A stretch of 64,000 bases of DNA from Flavobacterium ginsengisoli (GCF_029625315.1 NZ_CP121110.1:5066501-5130500); one strand, 5' to 3'; shown: positions 16,450 to 24,222, numbered from the stretch's first letter. Made by a program: numbers and translations. The notes: generated from the letters alone by a model not told the origin.

Positions 16450-16523
16450 GATTTTGTAGCTCAGTTGGATAGAGCGTCTGCCTTCTAAGCAGATGGTCGA
16501 AGGTTCGAATCCTTCCAAAATCA
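16450..16523 (+). tRNA. tRNA-Arg (anticodon TCT)
   Basis: Acceptor GATTTTG/CAAAATC, D-arm GCTC-AGTTGGATA-GAGC, anticodon stem TCTGC/GCAGA with loop CTTCTAA, T-arm GAAGG-TTCGAAT-CCTTC, discriminator A. All stems pair, and it is the most canonical of the four tRNAs here. CCA is not encoded. Confidence 0.9.
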
Positions 16524-16543
16524 CTTGTTCTCTAGAAGGAACT

Positions 16544-16616
16544 GGCTCATTGGGGTTACTGGCTAACCTTCCCGACTGTCTCTCGGGAGAAACGGGTTCG
16601 ACTCCCGTATGAGCCG
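16544..16616 (+). tRNA. tRNA-Asp-like (anticodon GTC), non-canonical D-arm
   Basis: Acceptor GGCTCAT/ATGAGCC is perfect with discriminator G, as in bacterial tRNA-Asp. Anticodon stem CCCGA/TCGGG with loop CTGTCTC gives GTC, but position 37 is T instead of the usual purine. The D-arm is unusual: GGTTA-CTGGC-TAACC, a 5-bp stem with a 5-nt loop. T-arm ACGGG-TTCGACT-CCCGT is intact. Could be a functional variant or a decoy. Confidence 0.7.
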
Positions 16617-16624
16617 CTTTTTTA

Positions 16625-16833
16625 AAGTTTCTAAGTTGCTGAGACACTAAGATTCTAAGGTACTTAAATAGACCTGGGAAGATAACGGAGGTTGTTTACC
16701 CGCTTTGGATGCGGGAGGTCGCAGGTTCGAATCCTGCTTCCCAGACAAATGAAATGGTTTTTAAAGTTGCTAAGATTCGGATTTAAAAGTTAAAAAAACT
16801 TAGTCCCTTAGCATCTCAGCAACTTAGAAACTT
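16625..16833. repeat. Perfect 20-bp inverted repeat flanking the tRNA-Pro-like gene
   Basis: AAGTTTCTAAGTTGCTGAGA at 16625-16644 is the exact reverse complement of 16814-16833. Further TTAG-type sequences flank both arms. The enclosed segment carries the tRNA-Pro-like gene, so the pre-RNA could form a long stem around it. Confidence 0.8.
16674..16745 (+). tRNA. tRNA-Pro-like (anticodon TGG), non-canonical D-arm
   Basis: Acceptor CTGGGAA/TTCCCAG with C1-G72 and A73, the usual bacterial proline identity set. Anticodon stem CCCGC/GCGGG with loop TTTGGAT gives TGG. T-arm GCAGG-TTCGAAT-CCTGC is perfect. The D-arm is TAAC-GGAG-GTTG, with a four-base loop and four bases before the anticodon stem instead of one, which is not canonical. 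Confidence 0.7.
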
Positions 16834-16842
16834 AAAAAAAAT

Positions 16843-16915
16843 GCAGGAATGGTGAAATGGTAAACACGGCTGATTTAGGATCAGTTTCCTGAGAGTTCGA
16901 GTCTCTCTTCCTGTA
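16843..16915 (+). tRNA. tRNA-Leu-like (anticodon TAG) lacking the long variable arm
   Basis: Acceptor GCAGGAA/TTCCTGT (one wobble), and a Leu-style D-arm GTG-AAATGGTAAA-CAC. Anticodon stem GCTGA/TCAGT with loop TTTAGGA gives TAG. T-arm GAGAG-TTCGAGT-CTCTC. Bacterial tRNA-Leu is class II with a long variable arm; here it is only TTCCT. This makes normal leucylation doubtful. It ends 27 nt before the RNA ligase gene. Confidence 0.7.
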
Positions 16916-16941
16916 CAAAATGAAAAATTAAAAAATATACG

Positions 16942-17511
16942 ATGAAAAAGATAAGCACATTATTCGCCAAAGATCCTAATGATTTAGGAAGGGTAGTAGA
17001 TAAAATTAATATTGAAAACAAATGGGTTTTTGATGGAGAAGCCATTGCAACTAGAAAATTTGATGGTACATCGGCAGCGATTATAGGCGGTGAAATATTT
17101 AAAAGGTTTGATGCTAAAAAAGGAAGAGCAATCCCGATGGGTGCAATTCCTTGTCAGGAAGCTGATCCAAAATCAGGTCATCATCCACACTGGTTAAAAT
17201 GCGACCGTTCAAAATCGGAGGACAAACATTTTTTTGAAGGTTTTGATGGATTAGAAAGTAAAGTTGACGGAACCTACGAATTATGTGGACCAAAAGTTCA
17301 AGGTAACTCTGAAAATTTTGAGAAACATACATTGGTAAAACACGGAAGTGAAATACTTGATTTTGTAAGTCTTGATTTTAAGGATTTAGAAGTATTCTTA
17401 TCAGAGAATGACATTGAAGGTATTGTTTTCCATCACATTTCAGATGAAAGAATGTGCAAATTAAGGAAATCAGATTTTGGTATTAAACGATTAAAACTAG
17501 AATCTGTGTAA
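16942..17511 (+). CDS. ATP-dependent RNA ligase family protein (DUF5565-like)
   Basis: 189 aa, a minimal nucleotidyltransferase domain. Motif I is TRKFDGT with the adenylated lysine at residue 39. Motif III-like text is YELCGPKVQG, motif IV is IEGIVFHH, and motif V is CKLRKSDFGIK. This is the covalent-nucleotidyltransferase pattern of RNA/DNA ligases, and the length and HPHWLKCDRS segment fit the small RNA-ligase group described in bacterial RNA-repair loci. It should join 3'-OH and 5'-phosphate RNA ends, complementing RtcB. It lies right after four tRNA genes and 29 nt before the ATP-grasp gene, so the substrate is probably tRNA (inference). Confidence 0.85.
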   Translation: MKKISTLFAKDPNDLGRVVDKINIENKWVFDGEAIATRKFDGTSAAIIGGEIFKRFDAKKGRAIPMGAIPCQEADPKSGHHPHWLKCDRSKSEDKHFFEGFDGLESKVDGTYELCGPKVQGNSENFEKHTLVKHGSEILDFVSLDFKDLEVFLSENDIEGIVFHHISDERMCKLRKSDFGIKRLKLESV

Positions 17512-17540
17512 AAAGTAAATAACGCTAAAAAGTAAAAAAA

Positions 17541-18326
17541 ATGAAAGAATTATTCAACCGAATAGCCCTTGTTGGAATTGAACAAGAAGAATATGATGTT
17601 ATAAAAGCCAATTTTTCAGGACACATTATTTGGCATCAGTTTATTCCTAAAATCGTAGTAAAAGATGGAGTGCTTTATATGGAAAAAACAAATGGAGTTG
17701 GAATGCTTCCGGTTGATAAAGTGGTTTATTACGGAATTTACGATAATGATTTCGATTTTATTACTGGTTTAGCAATTTGGCGAGGAGACTGTTATCCGAA
17801 TGCGGCAGCAATGCTTGACTGTAGATTTAAGATTCCGTGTTTGGTAAAAGCATTATCTCTTTCAAAATTTAGTGCACCTCGTGGGTTTATAAGTGTAGGA
17901 GCTTCTGTAAATATTGCCAATGATACGGTTGCCAAATGGGGTAATTGGCATTGCGGCGAGAATAAACATCGTTTTACAGGAGAATGGGAAAGCCAATTTA
18001 CGGCTACAATTGAACCCTATTATGAAGGAGAAGCCGTTCGTATCATGATGATTGGAGATGTTTATTGGCAGATTAAATTAGAAGGAGACGATTGGTTAAA
18101 ATCTATTCATCCTGACAATGCAGGTTTTATGCCTGTTGATGAAGATTTGCTAGCAGATACAATTCATATAAAAGAAACTCTGCAAATGGATATGATTGGA
18201 AATGATTATATCGTTGCAAAAGATGGTTCTAAATATTTATTAGAAGTAAATCATATTCCGAACATAACTCGATTTGATGAAGTAAGAGAAGCTTATTTAT
18301 CGACGGTTATAGAATGGATTAATTAA
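17541..18326 (+). CDS. ATP-grasp family protein
   Basis: 261 aa. The C-terminal LLEVNHIPNITRF is the Mg-binding E-x-N of ATP-grasp ligases. GWAAMLDC-like NAAAMLDCRFKIPCLVKAL and a central glycine-rich VGASVNIANDTVAK segment fit the nucleotide-binding half. These enzymes couple an acyl phosphate to an amine or similar nucleophile; the substrate here is unknown. It overlaps nothing and follows the RNA ligase by 29 nt in an evident operon. A role in modifying RNA ends or a protein of the island is inferred only from context. Confidence 0.75.
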   Translation: MKELFNRIALVGIEQEEYDVIKANFSGHIIWHQFIPKIVVKDGVLYMEKTNGVGMLPVDKVVYYGIYDNDFDFITGLAIWRGDCYPNAAAMLDCRFKIPCLVKALSLSKFSAPRGFISVGASVNIANDTVAKWGNWHCGENKHRFTGEWESQFTATIEPYYEGEAVRIMMIGDVYWQIKLEGDDWLKSIHPDNAGFMPVDEDLLADTIHIKETLQMDMIGNDYIVAKDGSKYLLEVNHIPNITRFDEVREAYLSTVIEWIN

Positions 18327-18333
18327 AAAAAAT

Positions 18334-18374
18334 ATCCTGCGCAAAATAATTGCGCAGGATCATTTGAATCTTTG
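18334..18374 (+). promoter_or_regulatory. Promoter-operator module, copy 4, upstream of array 2 and the slipin operon
   Basis: A perfect palindrome ATCCTGCGCAA-AATAA-TTGCGCAGGAT (18334-18360), then AATCTTTG (18367-18374). TTGCG starts 21 nt before TTTG, as in copies 1 and 2. The following AAGAAACAAAAACGTTC and AAAAAATGAAA are shared with copies 1-2. It starts just after the ATP-grasp stop codon, so it may also terminate that operon. Confidence 0.65.
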
Positions 18375-18545
18375 TTTAAGAAACAAAAACGTTCTTTAAA
18401 AAATGAAATGATATCAAAGGAAACTTTGATTAAAAATATCAAACAAGCCTTGTTGGGTGTTTCTGTATAGCACTATTGTAGCAGACTTTTCGCGAAAGCG
18501 TATTATGTTTTTCTATGCAGCTTGGTTTGGAGGTTTTGATGGTTT

Positions 18546-18717
18546 TCCAAAAAATTATCGCACAAGGGATCTGAGGGTTGTGGGTTCGAATCCCATTCAC
18601 AGTAATGTGGTAGCTCAATTTGGATAGAGCATTGGATGTGTTATGCAGGTTCGAATCCTGCACCGAACGCGTTTCGGTTGGACGAATCCGGTAAGTCGAC
18701 GGGTCTCAAAAACCTGT
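18546..18717 (+). ncRNA. Array 2: circularly permuted tRNA-like units
   Basis: The order is T-arm, 3' acceptor strand, 5' acceptor strand, D-arm, twice. Unit A: T-arm GTGGG-TTCGAAT-CCCAT (18580-18596), then TCACAGT and AATGTGG (18604-18610), which pair at 6 of 7 positions, then TA and D-arm GCTC/GAGC (18613-18630). Its TTGGA (18632-18636) can pair with TCCAA (18546-18550). Unit B: T-arm GCAGG-TTCGAAT-CCTGC (18645-18661), ACCGAAC, linker GCG, TTTCGGT (18672-18678; 6 of 7 pairs), a Leu-type D-arm GAC-GAATCCGGTAA-GTC, and anticodon arm CGGGT-CTCAAAA-ACCTG (CAA). No normal-order partner strands are present. Confidence 0.55.
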
Positions 18718-19073
18718 AACAGTAGAGACCATCACTCTTAAAAAGATGACCATTAGAAAAAACTGATTTGTCTTTGTCAGTGAAATTAGGATTTTACAAT
18801 CTGATGTTTCACACTCTGATAAAGCCAGTGCAAATAGAAATGTGTTTTGAAAAGTTTGTTTTCTTTTTGATTTGATTGTTAAGAGAATTTGGGGATTCTT
18901 TCAATAAAATAGAATCAGAAATAATTCAGACAGACAAAGAACAAACTATTCGACCGTTTTTCTTAGAGGAGAAAGGCAAAGAGGTTTTTTTATTTAGCAA
19001 GAAGAAAGAAGAAAGATAATAGAGGTTATAGATTTCAAAACTTGAAACATTAAACCTGAAACAAAATATAATT

Positions 19074-20173
19074 ATGATAAAAAAGAATTAAAATCGAGAC
19101 TTACCAAGTGGGCTTGGTGTTCGAAAATAGAAAATTAGAAAAAGTCTTAGAAGAAGGATTACACTGGATTTTTGGAAATAAAAACATTATGATTTATGAT
19201 CTAAATGGATCTTTTCAGGCTCCTTTTGAGTTGGATATTTTATTGCAAAATGAAGTGTTAGTATCTCTTTTGGAAGTTGTTGAGGTTGCCGATAACGAAA
19301 TTGTATTACAATTCGTAAAAGGAAATTTCAAAGAAGTTTTAACGCCAGGAAAATATGCTTTTTGGAAAGGAGTTGTAAAAAATGAATTCATTAAAGCAGA
19401 TTTGTCTAAGATTGAAATCACAGAAAATATTCCAGTAAACTTATTGGAAAATGTTAAGATGAGATACTTTACAAGAAAATTCATTGTGGCAAGCAACGAC
19501 AAGGCTTTGTTATTTGTGAATGGAACTTTTGTGAAAGAATTGAAATCTGGAACACATTATTTCTGGAATAACGCCATTACAATCGAAGTAAAAACTGTCG
19601 ATACAAGACAGCAAGCAATTGGAGATTTCCGCCAAGAATTGTTGACTAAAGATAAAGCAGGATTGAGAATTAACTTTTTTGTGAGATACCAAGTAGTTGA
19701 TATCATGAAAGCTTTGACTGAAAATAAAGATTTTGAAAAACAATTGTATGTAGCAATGCAATTGGCTTTAAGAGCTTTTGTTGGAGGCTTGACTTTAGAT
19801 GAATTGTTAACTAAAAAAGATGCTATTGCCGAGGCTATTTTAGAAGAAGCAAAAACTAAAATCGAAGATTTAGGTTTGAAAATTTCTGATGCTGGAATAA
19901 GAGATGTAATTCTTCCAGGAGATATGAAAGAAATCATGAATCAGGTTTTGGTTGCGGAGAAAAAAGCGCAAGCCAACAGCATTATGAGAAGAGAAGAAAC
20001 TGCTCGCAACAAGAAGTTTGCTTAACACAGCAAAGCTGATGGAAGAAAACGAAATGTTGTGGAAGTTGAAAGAGATGGAATACGTTGAAAAAATCGCAGA
20101 TAAAATTGGTGAAATCACTATTTCTGGCGGCGGAAACGTAATTGGTCAATTAAAAGAAATCTTCGTAAAGTAA
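19074..20173 (+). CDS. Slipin (SPFH/Band 7 family), two frameshifts
   Basis: 366 aa after removing two inserted bases. Slipins form membrane-associated oligomers; a slipin next to RtcB and RNA-ligase genes is a known type of RNA-repair neighbourhood. The start MIKRIKIETYQVGLVFENRK is recovered if the A6 run after ATG 19074 loses one A. The Band 7 core runs to about residue 300 (RKFIVASNDKALLFVNGTF, VDTRQQAIGDFRQELLTKDK, MNQVLVAEKKAQANSI). The true C-terminus TAATRSLLNTAKLMEENEML continues to TAA 20171-20173 once the extra base in GCTCGC (20002-20007) is removed. No long N-terminal membrane segment is seen. It is the first gene after array 2. Confidence 0.85.
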
Positions 20174-20228
20174 AAGAACCATTAGCAGTAAATGTTGATT
20201 GTTTAAGTTTAATAATAAAAATTTAAGG

Positions 20229-20412
20229 ATGAATCAAGAAATAGGATTTGGGTCGGCCCATAAAGGTCAGACAGATACAGTGGAGTTTAGTGAATCTTCG
20301 TTTGTCTCGATTATCGAAGCAGATTTAGAATGCATTAGCCTATGGAATGAAAAGGTAAATTTTCGGAAAACCATATATATCATTTAGAGATATTTCTCTA
20401 GTAAAGCAAGCG
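20229..20412 (+). pseudogene. Decayed duplicate of the phosphoesterase gene N-terminus
   Basis: The reading MNQEIGFGSAHKGQTDTVEF..LWNEKVNFRKTIYII aligns end to end with the start of the phosphoesterase at 21074 (MNQKIFFTSDHHFGHTNIIR..RWNEKVSPRDIVYHL). DNA homology continues past the stop: CATTTAGAGATATTTCTCTAGTAAAGCAAG matches CACTTAGGAGATATTTCGCTGGCAAGACCAG. The metal-binding DHHFGH is destroyed (AHKGQT), so the copy is dead. It marks an old local duplication. Confidence 0.75.
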
Positions 20413-20496
20413 TGCTTTTGAACTTTTGTGATATTGGATTTCCCAGAAAAGCCTTCAATTTCCTGAGATTCCCAAGAATTGCAAAAGAAAAATACC

Positions 20497-21000
20497 ATGC
20501 AAAACAATACACTAGAAAAATATAAAAAAGCAATTAGAAATAAATACGAGACAGAAAAAGGCGGTCAATACTTTGATTATTTGTACAAGCCTTCTCGTGG
20601 TAAACTTCGTGATTTGTGCTGGCTTATTTTCGAGAATAACCCAACCCAAGATGATTTGAATGTTTTCAAGAATCTTCTGGGCTTAGATTTCGATCATACC
20701 AAAAAGAACAAGTTTAAGGAAAAGAAAGATAAATTCCGTCCTATAGAAACGTTCTTAAAAGGAGAGACAGATCCATCAAATATTGATGCTATAAACATGG
20801 CGACTATTTTGGTTGATTTTGAGCCACGTCCTTTCAAAAAGTTTTATGAAACTTCTAAAAAAGAAGAAACAAAACCAGTTAAAAAGCTTGAGAAAGCTAA
20901 AGCAGTTTTTGAAAAAAAGAACTCTGAAAAAAGAGAAAAGCCTGAAAAAAAGTCTAAGAAAAGAAGTTTCTTTCTAGATATTAAAAGCATGTTTTTCTGA
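20497..21000 (+). CDS. Hypothetical protein with basic C-terminal tail
   Basis: 167 aa from ATG 20497 (MQNNTLEKYKKAIRNKYETE); an upstream TTG is less likely. The folded part is residues 1-115 (YLYKPSRGKLRDLCWLIFEN, FKNLLGLDFD, INMATILVDFEPRPFKKFYE). The tail is almost all Lys, Glu, Arg and Ser (KKLEKAKAVFEKK, EKPEKKSKKRSF), suited to nucleic-acid binding. I do not recognise the family. It sits between the slipin and the phosphoesterase in the same orientation. Confidence 0.65.
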   Translation: MQNNTLEKYKKAIRNKYETEKGGQYFDYLYKPSRGKLRDLCWLIFENNPTQDDLNVFKNLLGLDFDHTKKNKFKEKKDKFRPIETFLKGETDPSNIDAINMATILVDFEPRPFKKFYETSKKEETKPVKKLEKAKAVFEKKNSEKREKPEKKSKKRSFFLDIKSMFF

Positions 21001-21073
21001 TGAAAACAGAGAAAACACAATAGAAACCATCAATATAAAATTGGTGGTTTCAAATTAAAAATTTAAAAAATTA

Positions 21074-21640
21074 ATGAATCAAAAAATATTTTTTACGTCT
21101 GATCATCATTTTGGTCACACGAATATAATTAGGTTTAGCGAACGGCCTTTTGCCTCGGTAGAAGAGATGGATCAGGAACTCATTAAACGTTGGAATGAAA
21201 AGGTGAGTCCGCGAGACATTGTCTATCACTTAGGAGATATTTCGCTGGCAAGACCAGAACGAACAAAAGAAATTTTAGACCAATTAAATGGTTCTATTTT
21301 TCTTGTAAAGGGCAATCACGATAAATCGGCATTGAGTTATGCAAAACGATTTGAATGGATTAAAGATTATTATGAATTAAGTGTTGAAGATGCAGATGCA
21401 CCAAACGGAAGGCAGAAAATAATCTTGTTTCACTACGCAATGAAAGTATGGAGAAGTTCTTTTAGAGGAACATGGCATTTATACGGTCACTCTCATGGTC
21501 ATTTGTTTGATGATGAAACTTCTCGATCGTTTGATGTTGGTGTTGACTGCCACAATTATGAACCTCTTTCTTATGATGAGGTAAAAGCCATTATTTTAAA
21601 GAAAGATTGGAAAGCTCCTTTTGGAGACAGAGAATTGTAA
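21074..21640 (+). CDS. Calcineurin-like metallophosphoesterase
   Basis: 188 aa. The motifs are complete and in order: FTSDHHFGH (D-x-H), YHLGDIS (GD), LVKGNHDKS (GNHD), LFHYAMKVW (H) and YGHSHGHL (GH-x-H). Small phosphoesterases of this type remove phosphate or cleave phosphodiesters, and could process RNA end groups before ligation (inference from neighbours). A decayed duplicate lies at 20229. The exonuclease gene starts 20 nt downstream. Confidence 0.92.
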   Translation: MNQKIFFTSDHHFGHTNIIRFSERPFASVEEMDQELIKRWNEKVSPRDIVYHLGDISLARPERTKEILDQLNGSIFLVKGNHDKSALSYAKRFEWIKDYYELSVEDADAPNGRQKIILFHYAMKVWRSSFRGTWHLYGHSHGHLFDDETSRSFDVGVDCHNYEPLSYDEVKAIILKKDWKAPFGDREL

Positions 21641-21660
21641 AATTTTTAAAAATTAAAAAA

Positions 21661-22206
21661 ATGAAAACTACAGATAAAATTATTATTATCGATTTAGAAG
21701 CCACATGTTGGCAAGGTGCTGTCCCGAGCGGACAGCAAAATGAAATTATTGAAATTGGTTTAGCTGTATTAGACACAGAAACAGGAGCAATTTCGAAGAA
21801 TAGAGGAATATTAGTAAAGCCACAACGTTCAACCGTTAGTTTGTTTTGTACGGAATTAATCACCATCACTCAGGATTTACTTGATAAGAACGGAGTTAGT
21901 TTCGAAGATGCCATCAATGAGCTTGTTGACGATTATAATCCTGATTTGTATACTTGGGCAAGTTACGGTCAATATGATTTGAATATGCTGAAAAAACAAT
22001 GTAAATCGTTTGGTGTTTCGTATCCAATGGGAGAGGAGCATATCAATGTAAAAGAGCATTTTGCCGAAAAGTTTGGCTTGGTTAAACCAACAGGAATGAA
22101 TGGTGCGCTTGCATTGCTGAATATTCCGTTAGAAGGAACACATCACCGCGGAATTGACGATGCCAAAAACATCGCTAAGATTTTGAATTGGTGCCTTAAA
22201 AATTAG
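21661..22206 (+). CDS. DEDDh 3'-5' exonuclease (ERI-1/KapD-like)
   Basis: 181 aa from ATG 21661. ExoI motif IIIIDLEATCW (D-x-E), ExoII YGQYDLNMLKK, ExoIII HHRGIDDAKNIAKIL (H-x4-D). The ERI-1 group trims 3' overhangs of structured small RNAs and rRNA, so a tRNA or tRNA-like substrate is plausible. An upstream in-frame start at 21607 would overlap the phosphoesterase and has poor support. Last gene of the island; the next gene is convergent. Confidence 0.9.
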   Translation: MKTTDKIIIIDLEATCWQGAVPSGQQNEIIEIGLAVLDTETGAISKNRGILVKPQRSTVSLFCTELITITQDLLDKNGVSFEDAINELVDDYNPDLYTWASYGQYDLNMLKKQCKSFGVSYPMGEEHINVKEHFAEKFGLVKPTGMNGALALLNIPLEGTHHRGIDDAKNIAKILNWCLKN

Positions 22207-22315
22207 AATTTAATTTGTTAATCGCAGTTATTAAAAAGAATAGCTGATAACTGTAGAAAACTGTAAATCGTTGTATTTGCAGTTTTTCGCATTTTCTACA
22301 ATTGCTATAAATACA

Positions 22316-23239
22316 TTAAATCCATTCTCCTGCAGCATTGTAATCATCTGGAAGATAAGTAAGATATTGCACCATTCTTGGATTCTCTCCTCTGTTGGGT
22401 GTTGCGCAATGCGGCAGTGCATTATGCCAGATTATAAAATCACCGGCATCTCCTGTAATTGGTTTTGGCTGTAAAGTTTTTAAAGCTTTTTCTCTAGCAT
22501 TTTCATTCGGTGCAAGTTGATCGAGCCATTCATTAATCTGGTTATGAAAACCAGGAACACAATGAAAAGCGCCATCATTTTCTCCGCATTCGGTTAAATA
22601 CAGTAAACCTTGAAGGCTATAAATAAGCGGTTTTTTTAAACTCATATCCCAGTGCAACGGACTTCCAAGAAAAGTGAAATGTTCTGTTTCCGGAGGATTA
22701 AAACTTACTTTATCAATAGTTTTGTAAATTTTATTGGTTGTGTAAAGCTGTTCGTAAGCTTTTTTTATTCTTGGCGAAAAACGGTTACGATTTAAAGTTT
22801 CGTGATCCGAAAAATTAAGCATCAATCCTTTTTGTTTTTCATGACGTTTGTACCAGCTTTCTTTTTGATTTGGATCCATTTCTAAATAATCCCAAATTGC
22901 GTTTTGTGTGGCTCGGCAATCTTCTTTAGAAATGGCATTTTTAACTACTATATAACCGTTCTCATTCCAAAATTGAAGATCTTCTTCAGACAATACATTT
23001 TCTATTAAATCCTCTATTTCTGAGGCAGCATTTCGTTTTCTGTTATTAATCCATGTCTTGAAAGTTTCAAAATCTGGTTTTTCAGAATATAAAAAGAATA
23101 AAGTATCTTCCATGGCAATACCTAATTGGTACAATGTTTTAATTTCGTTGTCCCAATTGGTAAGATCTGGATTCGTGTTTTCTGGATTTACAGCACGGTT
23201 CCATAATTGTTCGAGAATTGTCCAAGGCATACTTTTCAA
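22316..23239 (-). CDS. Phytanoyl-CoA dioxygenase (PhyH) family protein
   Basis: 307 aa; the start may be the second Met (MPWTILEQLW). Fe(II)/2-oxoglutarate-type dioxygenase of the PhyH family. Iron ligands are visible: GSPLHWDMSLKKP (H-x-D) and the distal His in WHNALPHCATPNRGENPRM, which also supplies the 2-oxoglutarate Arg. The N-terminal ~100 residues form a helical extension. Substrate unknown. Monocistronic, convergent with the RNA-repair island. Confidence 0.88.
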   Translation of the reverse strand: MKSMPWTILEQLWNRAVNPENTNPDLTNWDNEIKTLYQLGIAMEDTLFFLYSEKPDFETFKTWINNRKRNAASEIEDLIENVLSEEDLQFWNENGYIVVKNAISKEDCRATQNAIWDYLEMDPNQKESWYKRHEKQKGLMLNFSDHETLNRNRFSPRIKKAYEQLYTTNKIYKTIDKVSFNPPETEHFTFLGSPLHWDMSLKKPLIYSLQGLLYLTECGENDGAFHCVPGFHNQINEWLDQLAPNENAREKALKTLQPKPITGDAGDFIIWHNALPHCATPNRGENPRMVQYLTYLPDDYNAAGEWI

Positions 23240-23316
23240 TTTTAGTTGAATGAAAACATAAAAATACGGGAATTATAATTTTGGGGTTAAAGTAAAAATA
23301 CCCGTTTTTTTTGATA

Positions 23317-23350
23317 CTAAAAAAGGCTATCCTATTGAGATAGCCTTTAG
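23317..23350 (-). terminator. Rho-independent terminator
   Basis: AAAGGCTATC-CTATTGA-GATAGCCTTT on the plus strand, with a T-run on the minus strand; it follows the membrane-protein gene that ends at 23368. Confidence 0.8.
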
Positions 23351-23367
23351 AACAAAATCTTTATCAA

Positions 23368-24222
23368 TTAAACAGCAACTGTATTTTGAGTTGTTTTTGG
23401 TGCTTTTACAAATTTGATATAAATGAGAAGTTCAACAAACGGAATCAAAAGAAAAAACAGAAAAAAATCAATTCGTGTTTTAGAATTCCATAAAAAACAA
23501 AGTTCTGTACCGATTGTAATTTTCGCCCCATTTCTGATTGTAAGGAGAGTTCGATCTTTTGAGGTTCAATTTGATCTAGTTTTGCCAAAGTAGCTTTAAA
23601 ATCGGCATAATTAATGTCTTTTACATTTTTCATGTCGGCTTTTTTGTCGACAGCCTTCATAAATCCGTAGACGCAAGCACTGTAAACATCCGATTCGTAT
23701 TTTTCAAGCAAGTAAGAAGTCGAAGAATTTTTAAAGTTATCTAAAGTGCTTAAACCGCTATTGTTTTGTTTGATATAAGATGCAAATGCTTTAGTAAGCG
23801 TTTTACTGGCATCTTCTGAAGAATTTGAAAGCAATTGCAAAGCATGCAAAAAATCTTTTTTCTCTTTTTCAGATGAAAATGTGGTTCCAAAAGTGTTAGA
23901 ATAAATCTTAGCGGCAATGTTCTTGTTTTCAGCTGCGTAAAATAGAATGCGTTCCATAGAACAAGCCAATCATTGTCATAAAATAGAGAATGACAATTAG
24001 GAAATACGGAATCCAGAGTTTGGCAAACCAGTTATAATATTTTTTGTCGCGGTAAAAGAAATTTTTTCGATATAAAAAGACATTGAAAAGAATGCCTAAA
24101 ATAATCCCGAGAACAATAAATAAAACAATCCAAAGTATAAACCAACCGATGTTAGGCAGGATAAATTGTTTTGAAAACTCCCAAACTTCTGACCAATTTA
24201 TATTGTCGATATATTCTTTCAT
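23368..24222 (-). CDS. Membrane protein of unknown function (two frameshifts)
   Basis: About 285 aa when corrected. The N-terminus has two membrane segments (IGWFILWIVLFIVLGIILGI and WIPYFLIVILYFMTMIGLFY). A soluble middle follows (NKNIAAKIYSNTFGTTFSSE to KIELSLQSEMGRK), and a last membrane segment FLFFLLIPFVELLIYIKFVK ends in NTVAV. The first shift is one extra base next to GCAGC (about 23937) and the second a T7 run lacking one T (about 23461-23468). The two changes cancel, so total length is in frame. Family not recognised. Confidence 0.65.

Noticed and set aside
16432..16647. Minus-strand ORF of 71 codons opposite the tRNA-Arg and tRNA-Asp-like genes
   Set aside because: Antisense of tRNA genes; typical spurious translation (HTGVEPVSPERQSGR-type text).
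18439..18663. Minus-strand ORF opposite array 2
   Set aside because: Antisense of T-arm and D-arm sequences; spurious for the same reason.
872..22206. Prophage or integrative element carrying the tRNAs
   Set aside because: No integrase, structural phage genes or att-type direct repeats at tRNA ends were seen.
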